Part shown: in pieces, positions 10,101-19,271 of the stretch
How the letters are laid out: each line of letters begins with the position of its first letter
Position numbering within the stretch: position 1 is the stretch's first letter
Source of the DNA: Enterobacter sp. RHBSTW-00175
GTDB lineage: Bacteria > Pseudomonadota > Gammaproteobacteria > Enterobacterales > Enterobacteriaceae
Assembly (NCBI RefSeq): GCF_013927005.1
Contig: NZ_CP055930.1
Coordinates: 4,526,001 to 4,590,000, forward strand
Direction of reading: 5' to 3'
DNA length: 64,000 nucleotides
Notes under the pieces: generated by a model
What the model saw: the letters and a program-made list of their open reading frames with translations, nothing else
The model's database searches: none
Told to the model about the DNA's origin: nothing
Position numbers and translations under genes: made by a program

Positions 10101-13100
10101 CCACAATTGCTGGGGATTGCGTTGCCGATCGGTTTGTTATGGTGTCTGGCACCGCTGCTGATGAGCTGGCTGAGTCGCCAGCCCGTGCGTAAGGTGTTTT
10201 CGCCAAATCAGGAACAAAAACAGCTGTTACGCCAGACAAGCCGCGAAATCTGGGCATTTTTTGAAACCTTTGCCACAGAAAAAGAAAACTGGCTTCCGCC
10301 AGATAACTACCAGGAAATACCGCAACCAACGGTGGCCCATCGTACTTCTCCTACCAATATTGGCCTTTCCCTTATGGCAAACCTGACTGCCTGGGACTTT
10401 GGCTACCTTCCCGGCGGAGAGGTGCTCCGGCGTGTATCACTCACGCTCGACACGATGGATAAAATGGAACACTACCGGGGCCATCTCTTCAACTGGTATG
10501 ACACCCTTACGCTGTCCCCCCTAAGTCCACGTTATGTCTCCAGCGTCGACAGTGGCAATATGGCGGGGCATTTGTTGACCCTGCGTGAAGGGCTGTCTGC
10601 TATGCGTTATCAGCCTGTTTTAAACATGCATCAAGTACTAGCCGGACTGAATGATACGCTGGAGATTCTGGAAAAACATTGGGGTCAGTACCCCCCTGAC
10701 AGCCTGCGACTGCTGCGCAAACACTGCCTGAGCGCAGTATCGCTCTCTCCGCAGGCGTTTTTCAGCGAACTGAAAAACATGCGCACTCAATGCAACCATC
10801 TGACCACGCAATGTCATCAGGGATCTCCCCTTCAGTTGCGCTGGGCAGGGCATCTTGAGCATCAACTGGTACAGCTTTGCGATGAGTGGTCGCTGCTGCT
10901 TGGCTGGTTAGCTGCATCCTGGAACGAACAGACGCTGCCGACTCTAAGCGAGCTTGCCCGTGCGACATTTACCTGTAAAGGAACACCTCCGGCGTCCGCG
11001 ACGGAGCAGGCCCGGATGCGACTCAATATTATCACTGAGCTTGAACAGCGGCTGGATGAGCACGCCCGGATGGATTTCGCTTTTCTGTACAACGAAGCAA
11101 CCAGCCTGCTCAGTGTCGGTTATAACTGTGACACAAATACGCCTGACAAGAGCCATTATGATCTCCTGCCATCTGAAATCCGCCTGACCAGTTTTCTCGC
11201 CATTGCGACTAATCAGCTACCTCTTAAAAGCTGGTACGCGCTGGGGCGACTGTTTACCACTATTGATAATGAAACTGCCCTTATGTCATGGAGCGGGTCT
11301 ATGTTTGAATACCTGATGCCGAATCTGGTAATGCCTATCAGGCCCGGAAGTCTGCTCGATGAAATGAGTCAGTCGGCGGTTATGCGGCAGATTCACTGGG
11401 GAAAAGAACGTGGGGTTCCATGGGGAGTTTCAGAGTCTGGATATCATGCTTTTGATGTTCAGCATAATTATCAGTATCAGGCTTTTGGCGTGCCGGGTCT
11501 CGGTCTGCGCAGGGGGCTTGCCGATGACATGGTTGTCGCCCCTTACGCAACCGTGCTGGCTCTGATGGTCTCCCCACAGAAGGCCTGTGAGAACCTGTTC
11601 AGGCTGCAAAAAAATGGCGCACATGGCGAATACGGTTTTTATGAAGCACTGGACTATACCCCCTCACGGCTTGCAACCGGTCAGCTCTATGCGGTGGTAC
11701 AGTCTTGGATGGCGCATCACCAGGGGATGGCATTTCAGGCACTGGCTCATGTGCTGCTTGACGCCCCCATGACTGAACGATTCATGTCCAGTACAGTCTT
11801 CCGGTCAGCGAGCCTGCTGTTACAGGAGCGTGTGCCGGATGCAGTCGATCTGTACAGTCCGCGTCGTCATTTTGAATCTCATGAGGGCAGGGTCAAACCC
11901 GTTCGCTATGAACCCAGAATTTTCTATGGCGTTGACACGCCAGCACCGGATATTCAACTACTATCCAACAGCCATTATCACCTTATGTTGACCGCAGGCG
12001 GTGGCGGTTACAGTCGCTGGAATAATATTGCTCTTACGCGCTGGCGCAGTGATACCACCTGCGATAACTGGGGAGCATTCTGCTATATCCGCGATTTGCA
12101 GACGGGCGACGTGTGGAGCAATACCTGGCAGCCGACAGGCAACAGCAGCGATCACGACGAGGAAATAATATTCACCGATGCGAGCGCTGAATTCCGACGT
12201 ACCTTCGGGGGACTCAGCGTCAAAACGCAGATTGTCATCTCCCCGGAGGATGACATTGAACTGCGACGTCTCACACTGATTCATCGTGGGCGCCAGCCCC
12301 GCACTCTGGAACTGACAACCTATGCCGAAGTGGTACTGGCACCTGATGCCAGTGATTTGGCACACCCGGCTTTTAGTAATTTGTTTATTCAGACTGAGCT
12401 GGATCCTGAGCGTGACGCTATTCTTTGCCACCGGCGCCCACGCTCCCCGGATGAACCGAGTCCTTGCCTGTTTCACATGATGGTGGTGCATGGCGATAAC
12501 CGCCATAACGTCTCGTTTGAAACGGACAGGGCAAAATTTCTTGGTCGTGGCAGAAATCCTGCGAATGCCCTGGCAATAGAGGCTGGAGGGGCGCTCAGCA
12601 ACACGTCGGGGTCAGTGCTGGATCCGATTCTGGCAATACGCCATACCATCATTCTGCAGCCGGGGCAGCCGGTCACGATTGATATCATTTATGGCATCAA
12701 CGAGAGCCGCCAGCAGAGCCTGGCGTTGCTGGAAAAATATCGCGATTATCCTATCGCTGATCGCATTTTTGAACTGGCCTGGTCTCACAGTCTGGCGGTA
12801 TTACGCCAGATGAACGCCAGTGAAGATGATGCGACTTTGTTTAATCGCCTCGCCAGCGCTGTGTTTTACCCTGTTCAGGAGCTGCGCGCCGAAGGCCTGG
12901 TGATCAGCCGCAACCGGCGTGGTCAGTCTGGTCTGTGGGGTTGGGCAATTTCAGGTGATCTGCCGATAGTGCTGCTCAGTATTACTAGCGAGGAAAGCAT
13001 CACCTACGTTACCACACTGATTCAGGCACACCGTTACTGGAGACAGAAAGGGCTGGATGTTGATTTGGTTATCCTGAATAACAGCCCCGGCAGCTACCAG

Positions 13101-15779
13101 CAGGGATTACAAAATCAGATTATGGAGTTAATTTATGCCGGGTCTGAAGCCAATCTGCTGGACAAAAGGGGCGGGCTTTTTGTCCGTAATGGCGAGCATC
13201 TCTCCACTGAGGATAAGTTGCTTTTGATGAGCGTGGCCTGTCTTTATCTTGATGACCGCGCAGGGGGTATTAATGAGCAGCTTAACCAGCGTATTCATAC
13301 CCTGAAATCGTCGGCCAGAGCCTTCATTCCGCGAGCTGTGCGCGAGCGTAATCAACATACGGACTGGAGCCCCGATATCAGTCAGTTATATCATTTCAAT
13401 GGGTACGGTGGATTTTCTCAGGATGGTCGGGAGTATCAGATTGTCCTGCGGGAAAATGCACAGACACCGGTTCCCTGGTCAAACGTACTTGCAAATTCCC
13501 GTTTTGGCAGTGTGATTTCCGAGGCTGGACAGGCATACTCCTGGTATGAGAATGCACATGAATACCGGTTGACACCGTGGGAGAACGATCCGGTGAGCGA
13601 TCGCAGCGGCGAGGTGTTTTATCTGCGCGATGAAGAGAGCGGTGAGTGCTGGTCACCGACGGCTTTGCCTGTTCGCGGACGCGGTGATTACCTGACCCGC
13701 CATGGTTTTGGTTACAGCGTTTTTGCCCATTGTGAAAGTGGTATAGACAGCGAGTTGACGGTCCTGGTTGCCGAAGAGGATCCGGTTAAACTGGTGTTCC
13801 TGACGCTCAGTAACTCTTCGGGACGGACACGTAAACTTTCCGTAACTGGCTATGTGGAGTGGACGCTCGGAGAATCCCGAACTCGCTCAGCCCCTCACAT
13901 TGTGACACATGCGGCCAGAACGCCTGGCGGCTGCGGGGTGCTGGCGAACAACTTTTATGGTGACAACGGTGGTGGCCGGACTGCATTTTTTGCCGTCAGT
14001 GGTAATAACTGTTCGCTGACGGGGGACCGCCGGGAGTTTATTGGCCGTAATGGTTCCCTTCACGCCCCGTCGGCCATGAAACTGCAAAAGCTTTCTGGTA
14101 AGACGGGGGCCGGTCTGGATCCCTGCGGAGCGGTGCAATCGGCGGTTACATTAATTGACGGGGACCAGAGGACGTTTATTTTTATCCTCGGCGCAGAGGA
14201 GAATGATGTTTGTGCTCAGGAGACGCTGGCCCGCTACATGAACGAGGATACGGTCCGCCAGGAGCTGAACCGGATTCATAATCACTGGCACAATGTGCTC
14301 GATAAAATCGTAGTTAACACCCCCGACACGTCCGTAAATTTACTGGTTAATGGCTGGCTGTTGTATCAGACGGTAACCTGTCGTCTTATGGCCCGGAGTG
14401 GCTACTATCAGTCTGGCGGTGCATTTGGTTTTCGCGATCAGCTGCAGGATACGCTGGCACTGAGCCATGCTGCTCCGAACCGGATGCGTGAACAGATAAT
14501 ACTCTGTGCATCACGGCAGTTTATCGAGGGGGATGTGCAGCACTGGTGGCACCCGCCACACGGCAACGGTGTGCGTACCCGCTGTTCCGATGACTATCTT
14601 TGGCTGCCGCTTGCCGTTTGCCACTATGTTGAAACGACGGGGGATATGGATGCACTGGAAATACGCATTCCTTATCTGGAGGGACGCTCGCTTCAGCCTG
14701 GTGAAGAGTCTGTCTATGACACGCCGGTCATCAGCGGCACCGAAGAGACACTCTGGTTACACTGCGTCAAAGCTATTCACTATGGACTTCGCTTCGGGGA
14801 GCATGGCCTGCCGCTGATGGGGGCTGGTGACTGGAATGACGGGATGAACCGGGTGGGTATCGAAGGCAAAGGTGAAAGCGTCTGGCTGGGCTTCTTCCTG
14901 TACGACATTTTGCAGCGGTTTGCAGCGCTGGCGGAGCGCAGGCTGGATGAAAGCGTCGCCGCGATGTGCCGTTCACAGGCTCTGCGCCTGCAAAGCAATC
15001 TCGAAGCCCACGCCTGGGATGGTGAATGGTACCGGCGCGGGTATTTTGACGATGGAACTCCCCTGGGGTCGAAAGTCTCACAGGACTGCCGGATTGATGC
15101 GATTGCGCAAAGCTGGTCTGTATTGTCCGGGGCCGCGAGCCCGGGGCGGTGCGCAAAGGCCATGCAGGCGCTGGATAAGCACCTTGTGGATAACGAAGGG
15201 GGACTGATTAAACTGTTAACGCCTCCTTTCGATGGGCACGGTCCAAATCCGGGTTACATACAGGGGTACCTGCCCGGTGTGCGGGAAAACGGAGGGCAGT
15301 ATACTCATGGCGCCATCTGGGCAGTGATGGCATTTGCCCGAATGGGGAATGCCGAACGTGCCTGGCAACTCTGGTCAATGCTCAACCCTATAAATCATAC
15401 CCTGAATACGGACTCGGTCGGAATTTATAAAGCTGAGCCTTATGTCATGAGTGCTGATGTCTACAGCGTCGCTCCCCATACCGGACGTGCAGGATGGAGC
15501 TGGTATACCGGTTCCGCAGGCTGGGCCTGGCGTTTACTTACCGAGGAATTACTGGGGATAAAACGTTCCGGTACTGACTTTAGTGTTCATGCTCGGTTAC
15601 CGGATGAGTGGCCGTCTTTTTCTATGGCCTATCAATATGGCGAAAGCCATTATCAGATTAGTGTCTCACGTGGCGATGCAGAATATCGCGTGACACTGGA
15701 TGGTGTTCTCCTCCCTGATGACAGAATACCGCTGAAGGATGATGGACAAAACCATACGGTTGAGATCATTCAGAACTGA
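7197..15779 (+). CDS. Cyclic beta-1,2-glucan synthase (NdvB/Cgs-type, GT84 + GH94)
   Basis: 2,860 residues, the size of Agrobacterium ChvB, Rhizobium NdvB and Brucella Cgs. Order: N-terminal cytoplasmic region; membrane helices near 415-460; GT84 glycosyltransferase with DSDTVLP near residue 632 and RRSRWIRGDWQ near 780; further helices near 825-865 and 950-990; a glucoamylase-like domain; two GT36-type beta-sandwich regions; and the C-terminal GH94 phosphorylase domain with GAGDWNDGMN near residue 2545. In the known family this one enzyme starts, elongates, sizes and cyclises periplasmic beta-1,2-glucan from UDP-glucose. Enterobacteria normally make linear OpgGH glucans, so this is acquired cargo. 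No dedicated exporter (NdvA/ChvA) lies next to it. Starts at ATG 7197, ATG 7203 or TTG 7179 are hard to separate since no strong ribosome site is visible. Confidence 0.9.
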   Translation: MKMNPRAWFSRSRITMNTAENVTFSANDPAAESNLRSELFSTAQMERFGQKLARTHKLSPDKLPYYLLKRLSDNEAVITQNCYELNAGKKTSIMPAGEWLLDNYYLIEEQIRTVRQHLPKSFGKGLPSLMSPLNCTRIYHIASEAIAHGDGRWDAASLTSYLTAYQQVTPLTLGEVWALPGMMRLALIENLRRISMEVIKAQQDRNLADTWITKIFECAESASGDLIMVVADMARSRPPLTSAFVAELVRRLQGHGNALSLPLTWVDQCLREQGITTEVLIHSFNQQLAASQLSVSNSIMGLRLLSETDWADFAETISVVEQVLRNDPVGIYPRMHFNTRDHYRHVVEILARDSGLSEPEVADRVLALSEKNAPDTPEYHVGYYLAGEGRQELETHLLADTSRLIRLRHSFNRITLLSWLGSLALLTTATTAAILHETAMQGADWLLIAVILPLIIALTQLMSDLLSDATTRFRVPRPLPGMDFSTGIPADSATMLVIPCMLTSHVSFSQLLTSLEVCWLGNENENLRFALLTDFADSENEPSPESNMLLRQAIADTQALNRRYPSSRPRFYLLHRQPEWNPAEGTWMGYERKRGKLALLNSWLRYPGRQFVSVADMPAHLLPGHIKYVITLDSDTVLPRDTAHKLVATMAHPLNTPEYDPIRQRVVKGFGILQPGLAEEIPRNGQGRYAALRSSIPGNNPYSMMSSDIYQDLFGEGSFVGKGIYDVDIFMQATANTCPENLVLSHDLLEGCYARSGLLSEVLLYEQYPNNYLSDVARRSRWIRGDWQLLNWLKPRVRKADGTRSKNPLTALSYWKLLDNLRRSLVAPSLLILLFYTLLGVPNPVYWLGVLSLIWLLPAILCIAHDLLHKPLRRRLKPHLLLVGAGALKRLSGIGLNFAILPHEAGYSLKAIAVTLWRLGVSRHHLSQWVSHSQDSNQAIPTVARFYQVMWLNVAGGVALTLLTGQFAPQLLGIALPIGLLWCLAPLLMSWLSRQPVRKVFSPNQEQKQLLRQTSREIWAFFETFATEKENWLPPDNYQEIPQPTVAHRTSPTNIGLSLMANLTAWDFGYLPGGEVLRRVSLTLDTMDKMEHYRGHLFNWYDTLTLSPLSPRYVSSVDSGNMAGHLLTLREGLSAMRYQPVLNMHQVLAGLNDTLEILEKHWGQYPPDSLRLLRKHCLSAVSLSPQAFFSELKNMRTQCNHLTTQCHQGSPLQLRWAGHLEHQLVQLCDEWSLLLGWLAASWNEQTLPTLSELARATFTCKGTPPASATEQARMRLNIITELEQRLDEHARMDFAFLYNEATSLLSVGYNCDTNTPDKSHYDLLPSEIRLTSFLAIATNQLPLKSWYALGRLFTTIDNETALMSWSGSMFEYLMPNLVMPIRPGSLLDEMSQSAVMRQIHWGKERGVPWGVSESGYHAFDVQHNYQYQAFGVPGLGLRRGLADDMVVAPYATVLALMVSPQKACENLFRLQKNGAHGEYGFYEALDYTPSRLATGQLYAVVQSWMAHHQGMAFQALAHVLLDAPMTERFMSSTVFRSASLLLQERVPDAVDLYSPRRHFESHEGRVKPVRYEPRIFYGVDTPAPDIQLLSNSHYHLMLTAGGGGYSRWNNIALTRWRSDTTCDNWGAFCYIRDLQTGDVWSNTWQPTGNSSDHDEEIIFTDASAEFRRTFGGLSVKTQIVISPEDDIELRRLTLIHRGRQPRTLELTTYAEVVLAPDASDLAHPAFSNLFIQTELDPERDAILCHRRPRSPDEPSPCLFHMMVVHGDNRHNVSFETDRAKFLGRGRNPANALAIEAGGALSNTSGSVLDPILAIRHTIILQPGQPVTIDIIYGINESRQQSLALLEKYRDYPIADRIFELAWSHSLAVLRQMNASEDDATLFNRLASAVFYPVQELRAEGLVISRNRRGQSGLWGWAISGDLPIVLLSITSEESITYVTTLIQAHRYWRQKGLDVDLVILNNSPGSYQQGLQNQIMELIYAGSEANLLDKRGGLFVRNGEHLSTEDKLLLMSVACLYLDDRAGGINEQLNQRIHTLKSSARAFIPRAVRERNQHTDWSPDISQLYHFNGYGGFSQDGREYQIVLRENAQTPVPWSNVLANSRFGSVISEAGQAYSWYENAHEYRLTPWENDPVSDRSGEVFYLRDEESGECWSPTALPVRGRGDYLTRHGFGYSVFAHCESGIDSELTVLVAEEDPVKLVFLTLSNSSGRTRKLSVTGYVEWTLGESRTRSAPHIVTHAARTPGGCGVLANNFYGDNGGGRTAFFAVSGNNCSLTGDRREFIGRNGSLHAPSAMKLQKLSGKTGAGLDPCGAVQSAVTLIDGDQRTFIFILGAEENDVCAQETLARYMNEDTVRQELNRIHNHWHNVLDKIVVNTPDTSVNLLVNGWLLYQTVTCRLMARSGYYQSGGAFGFRDQLQDTLALSHAAPNRMREQIILCASRQFIEGDVQHWWHPPHGNGVRTRCSDDYLWLPLAVCHYVETTGDMDALEIRIPYLEGRSLQPGEESVYDTPVISGTEETLWLHCVKAIHYGLRFGEHGLPLMGAGDWNDGMNRVGIEGKGESVWLGFFLYDILQRFAALAERRLDESVAAMCRSQALRLQSNLEAHAWDGEWYRRGYFDDGTPLGSKVSQDCRIDAIAQSWSVLSGAASPGRCAKAMQALDKHLVDNEGGLIKLLTPPFDGHGPNPGYIQGYLPGVRENGGQYTHGAIWAVMAFARMGNAERAWQLWSMLNPINHTLNTDSVGIYKAEPYVMSADVYSVAPHTGRAGWSWYTGSAGWAWRLLTEELLGIKRSGTDFSVHARLPDEWPSFSMAYQYGESHYQISVSRGDAEYRVTLDGVLLPDDRIPLKDDGQNHTVEIIQN

Positions 15780-15793
15780 CACTGATCCCGGAA

Positions 15794-15820
15794 GTGCATT
15801 AACGTCTGCCGTTAATGCGC
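15794..15820. terminator. Hairpin between the convergent glucan synthase and YmgB-like genes
   Basis: GCATTAACG (15796-15804) and CGTTAATGC (15810-15818) form a perfect 9-bp stem with a TCTGC loop, just after the glucan synthase stop and across the stop of the convergent small gene. No T-tract follows on either strand, so it is a candidate, not a certain, intrinsic terminator. Confidence 0.5.
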
Positions 15821-16110
15821 TGATTATCCCTGAGAACATCAATCGCAGTCTGCATGGCGATTTTGTCATCCCGCCTTTTTTGTTTGTCCTGCATGACCTG
15901 AAGGTATTCCAGCAAGGTGCGGGTATTAATCGGTCGACCCTGTTTACCCACAGCCAGCACGGCTTCGCCAAGAATAATTTTCACAGGCGGTAGTTGTGCC
16001 GGATACCAGTCAAGGGTGTCTTCTGATTTCATCTTAAATTTCTCACGGAAGGGTAGTGTACCATAAATCAGACGTTCAATTTTCAATATCTGATATGCTG
16101 ATTCAGACAC
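15799..16110 (-). CDS. Small protein resembling YmgB/AriR biofilm-connector family
   Basis: 103 residues. The central and C-terminal pattern IILGEAVLAVGKQGRPIN, NTRTLLEYL and ...MQTAIDVLRDN fits the short helical YmgA/YmgB(AriR)/YmgC family, in which E. coli members feed into RcsB signalling and affect biofilm and acid resistance. The first ~45 residues have no match I recognise. It converges on the glucan synthase gene and shares its 3' hairpin. Function in this element is inferred only; an Rcs link to a surface glucan would make sense but is not shown. Confidence 0.45.
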   Translation of the reverse strand: MSESAYQILKIERLIYGTLPFREKFKMKSEDTLDWYPAQLPPVKIILGEAVLAVGKQGRPINTRTLLEYLQVMQDKQKRRDDKIAMQTAIDVLRDNQRINGRR

Positions 16111-16185
16111 AACTTAACATAACTTATGCCAGTTATTTTTATATTAAAGCGTATAATAATTACTGTATTCCTCAGAGAATTATTT

Positions 16186-16362
16186 ATGTCTTATACAAAT
16201 GGGCTCAGGTATTTTAAAGAAAGACCGGTTCATGTTGCCTGCCCGGTATGCGCACACAGAGCCGATCAGAAAGCAGGTAAACTAAGAAAAGATGCGGTTC
16301 TTGAGCGCCCTGCCTGCGGACTGTTGTTCAGACCTTCAGAATGCTGGTGTATCGGCGGCTGA
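16186..16362 (+). CDS. Small zinc-ribbon-like protein
   Basis: 58 residues from ATG 16186. A pair of cysteines in VACPVCAH and further cysteines in RPACGLLF and SECWC suggest a small zinc ribbon of the YnfU-like cold-shock/prophage type, which I recognise only loosely. An upstream in-frame ATG at 16126 would add a hydrophobic stretch and seems less likely. It lies inside the umuC element; no function can be assigned. Confidence 0.45.
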   Translation: MSYTNGLRYFKERPVHVACPVCAHRADQKAGKLRKDAVLERPACGLLFRPSECWCIGG

Positions 16363-16441
16363 TCAGCTTCTGCCACTTAACGTCAGTGATGTCGGGAAAT
16401 GACAACATTTCTCCTGTACTGCAGTTGTCGAGGGTATGATA

Positions 16442-16714
16442 ATGAAATCTAAAAAATCTGTTTTTATTGAAGGACATATCCTGTCAAACAGCTGTCACGG
16501 GCAGGTCGGTCAACCCTTCTGTATTCACCGGGTCAGGTTTAGTAATGGTAAATATGCGATTATTCGGGTGGCATCCGGGATATGTTTCAAACTTGGCGAT
16601 ATTATTAAACGAAGCGATTGCGAGTGGTTTTATAAACGTACTACAATTCGCCTTCTTTCTTTTGAGTACCTTGAGGATGATGAATCAAGAAGACAGTTTT
16701 TTGAATATCAATGA
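16442..16714 (+). CDS. Hypothetical protein, element cargo
   Basis: 90 residues from ATG 16442, with GAGGG at correct spacing (ATG 16436 is too close to it). Mixed charge, beta-rich pattern with GKYAIIRVASGICFKLGDI in the middle, no signal peptide or membrane helix. I do not recognise the family. It is the last plausible gene before the element's right end. Confidence 0.5.
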   Translation: MKSKKSVFIEGHILSNSCHGQVGQPFCIHRVRFSNGKYAIIRVASGICFKLGDIIKRSDCEWFYKRTTIRLLSFEYLEDDESRRQFFEYQ

Positions 16715-17172
16715 TAAATTCATGGGTTTATAACGGCATAACTTTGCTGGTTTACAATTCATTCCTGACTCTCCAAATCGTTTACCAGTAATTGAAAAAT
16801 ATTCTTTCTGAATTTAGACGGATTTAAACTGTCCAAAAAAAGTGTATTGCTAAAGACGAATTTTCTCATTGTTTTCCTTTTGCGTTATAATCTTCATTAG
16901 CATTTGGGAAATTTATGCCACAGCCTTTTACTCACAATTTACTCCATCCCCCGCTACTGGCTTACATGGTCTGGTCCTGCTGTGGCTTCTCGTTCAACTT
17001 CCTTACCCGGTTGCTGAGAATGGTAGTTATTTGGTCTGCTTCATGTGGATTACGATATAACTGACGACCATGGCTCATCAACTGAACCAATTTGCATTTG
17101 GATGTCCATTTTTCTCTCATTGTGGCTACTAAACACGTTAATAATTTTTGTAGATTTTCTATTCCACATAAA
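16715..17172. other. AT-rich right end of the element, no convincing gene
   Basis: 458 bases between the last small ORF and the resumption of umuC. A 63-codon ORF at 16869-17060 is hydrophobic but has no ribosome site or recognisable family. No inverted copy of the left end was found. The final bases before umuC resumes, CATAAA, may be the exchanged core left by recombination. Confidence 0.6.
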
Positions 17173-18205
17173 TGCCGATCTCAGCAGCCGCGTCATGCAG
17201 ACGTTAACCGATCTTTCCCCGGCGATAGAGATCTATTCCATTGATGAGGCGTTCGTGAATGTCTCGGGCATCGACAGCTGTATGCCACTGGATATTTTCG
17301 GGCACCAGATGCGCAACCAGGTACTGAAAAATACCGGGCTGACGGTGGGCGTGGGGATTGCGCAGACGAAAACGCTGGCAAAGCTTGCGAACTATGCGGC
17401 GAAGAAATGGCGCAGTACGGGCGGTGTTGTTGATTTGTCAGACCGCGATCGTCAGCGCAAACTGCTGGCCGCAGTGCCGGTGGAAGAGGTATGGGGTGTT
17501 GGGCGGCGGATCACCAAAAAGCTAAATGCGATGGGCATAACCACGGCGCTTGAGCTGGCCGACTGCTCTTCGTGGGTCATCAGGAAACATTTCAACGTGG
17601 TTCTGGAGCGCACGGTTCGTGAACTTCGCGGCGAGCGTTGCCTTAGCCTGGAGGAATTTACCCCCACGAAGCAGCAAATCATCTGTAGCCGTTCTTTTGG
17701 GCACCGCATTACGCAATACGTTGAGATGCATCAGGCGATTTGCGCTTACGCCGAACGCGCAGCGGAAAAACTGCGTGGCGAGCGCCAGTATTGTCGCTTC
17801 ATCAGCGTATTTCTGCGGACCAGCCCTCATGCGGATAATGAGGTGTATTACGGCAATCAGGCTTCCGTCACCCTGCTGACGCCGAGCAATGACTCACGTG
17901 ATATCATCCGTGCCGCTACGCAAGCATTAGAGCGGATATGGCTCGATGGGTATCGCTATATGAAAGCGGGAGTGATGCTGGCCGACTTTTTCAGCTGCGG
18001 TGTCGCACAGCTTAATTTGTTCGATGACAACCGCCCGCGTGCCAATAGCATGGCATTGATGGAGGCGATAGACAGGTTAAATCATTCCGGGAAAGGGAAA
18101 GTCTGGTTTGCCGGGCAGGGGATCGAGAAAGCCTGGTCGATGAAGCGTGAGATGCTGTCCCCGTCTTATACGACAAAGTATGCGGATTTGCCGGTGGCAC
18201 GGTAG
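17173..18205 (+). pseudogene. umuC: umuC, 3' part, beyond the inserted element
   Basis: Carries the remaining 344 codons of UmuC: SIDEAFVNVSG (second pair of catalytic acidic residues), VGVGIAQTKTLAKLAN, the helix-hairpin-helix region WGVGRRITKKL, and the little-finger and C-terminal domains, ending at 18205. The C-terminal QLNLFDDN is the beta-clamp-binding motif. The sequence is undamaged, so the insertion is recent or the locus is kept intact by occasional excision. The ORF that runs from 17045 starts inside the element and is not a natural start. Confidence 0.95.
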
Positions 18206-18573
18206 GGGGAGAATGCCCGTAATTCATTTTAACTCATACTTTTATATCATGCCGTTTTGCACGGATGTGGTTATTTTTATTATGTGCCACTCTCTTTCTG
18301 AGGTCATACATGGATATTTCAGCGCATCCGAAACAGTTTAAGGTTAGTGACTTCTCAACCGTTAATTTGACGTCAGGTGTGGGGCGAAAACTGTCTCATA
18401 ACGACCTGGAGAACAGTTGTGCTATTCCCGTCGGGAGTGTGAATAAAAACAGTGGGATATTTATATTTAGCCTGACGTGTCCGTTCTCGGAAAAAACTTT
18501 TATTACTCAGGTTGTTCCGGTGATGCTGCCAACTTACTGATTTAGTGTATGATGGTGTTTTTGAGGTGCTCCA

Positions 18574-18849
18574 GTGGCTTCTGTTTCTATCAGCTGTCCC
18601 TCCTGTTCAGCTACTGACGGGGTGGTGCGTAACGGCAAAAGCACCGCCGGACATCAGCGCTATCTCTGCTCTCACTGCCGTAAAACATGGCAACTGCAGT
18701 TCACTTACACCGCTTCTCAACCCGGTACGCACCAGAAAATCATTGATATGGCCATGAATGGCGTTGGATGCCGGGCAACCGCCCGCATTATGGGCGTTGG
18801 CCTCAACACGATTTTCCGCCATTTAAAAAACTCAGGCCGCAGTCGGTAA
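18574..18849 (+). CDS. insA: IS1 InsA, DNA-binding regulator of transposition
   Basis: 91 residues with an N-terminal zinc finger (CPSC and CSHC) and a helix-turn-helix. It binds the IS1 ends and represses its own promoter; a -1 frameshift on the A-run near its 3' end (about 18828-18833) makes the InsAB' transposase. Sequence appears full length and intact. Confidence 0.95.
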   Translation: MASVSISCPSCSATDGVVRNGKSTAGHQRYLCSHCRKTWQLQFTYTASQPGTHQKIIDMAMNGVGCRATARIMGVGLNTIFRHLKNSGRSR

Positions 18850-19271
18850 CCTCGCGCATACAGCCGGGCAGTGACGTCATCGTCTGCGCGGAAATGGACG
18901 AACAGTGGGGATACGTCGGGGCTAAATCGCGCCAGCGCTGGCTGTTTTACGCGTATGACAGGCTCCGGAAGACGGTTGTTGCGCACGTATTCGGTGAACG
19001 CACTATGGCGACGCTGGGGCGTCTTATGAGCCTGCTGTCACCCTTTGACGTGGTGATATGGATGACGGATGGCTGGCCGCTGTATGAATCCCGCCTGAAG
19101 GGAAAGCTGCACGTAATCAGCAAGCGATATACGCAGCGAATTGAGCGGCATAACCTGAATCTGAGGCAGCACCTGGCACGGCTGGGACGGAAGTCGCTGT
19201 CGTTCTCAAAATCGGTGGAGCTGCATGACAAAGTCATCGGGCATTATCTGAACATAAAACACTATCAATAA
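18768..19271 (+). CDS. insB: IS1 InsB frame, catalytic part of InsAB' transposase
   Basis: 167-codon frame overlapping insA. It supplies the DDE-type catalytic domain, with [11 protein letters not shown] and [11 protein letters not shown] holding two of the acidic residues. It is translated mainly as an InsAB' fusion after frameshifting. Full length, so the element should be active. Confidence 0.93.
   Translation: MPGNRPHYGRWPQHDFPPFKKLRPQSVTSRIQPGSDVIVCAEMDEQWGYVGAKSRQRWLFYAYDRLRKTVVAHVFGERTMATLGRLMSLLSPFDVVIWMTDGWPLYESRLKGKLHVISKRYTQRIERHNLNLRQHLARLGRKSLSFSKSVELHDKVIGHYLNIKHYQ

Larger units (their letters stand above)
3116..17172 (+). mobile_element. Tn554-like tyrosine-recombinase element inserted in umuC (14,057 bp)
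   Basis: Boundaries come from rejoining umuC: ...GCGCTGTA before base 3116 and TGCCGATC from 17173 reconstitute Ala-Leu-Tyr-Ala-Asp-Leu. There is no target duplication and no terminal inverted repeat that I can see. This is how Tn554-family elements insert through a crossover at a short core. The left junction CTGTA resembles the known Tn554 core GATGTA; the right-hand counterpart would be CATAAA just before 17173. The exact ends may shift by a few bases. Contents in order: tnpA, an interrupted tnpB, remnants of two IS3-family elements, a giant cyclic glucan synthase, a YmgB-like gene on the minus strand, two small ORFs and an AT-rich right end. I see no tnpC. Confidence 0.85.

Noticed and set aside
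16869..17060. 63-codon hydrophobic ORF at the right end of the element
   Set aside because: No ribosome site or family match, and low-complexity AT-rich DNA; not supported as a gene.
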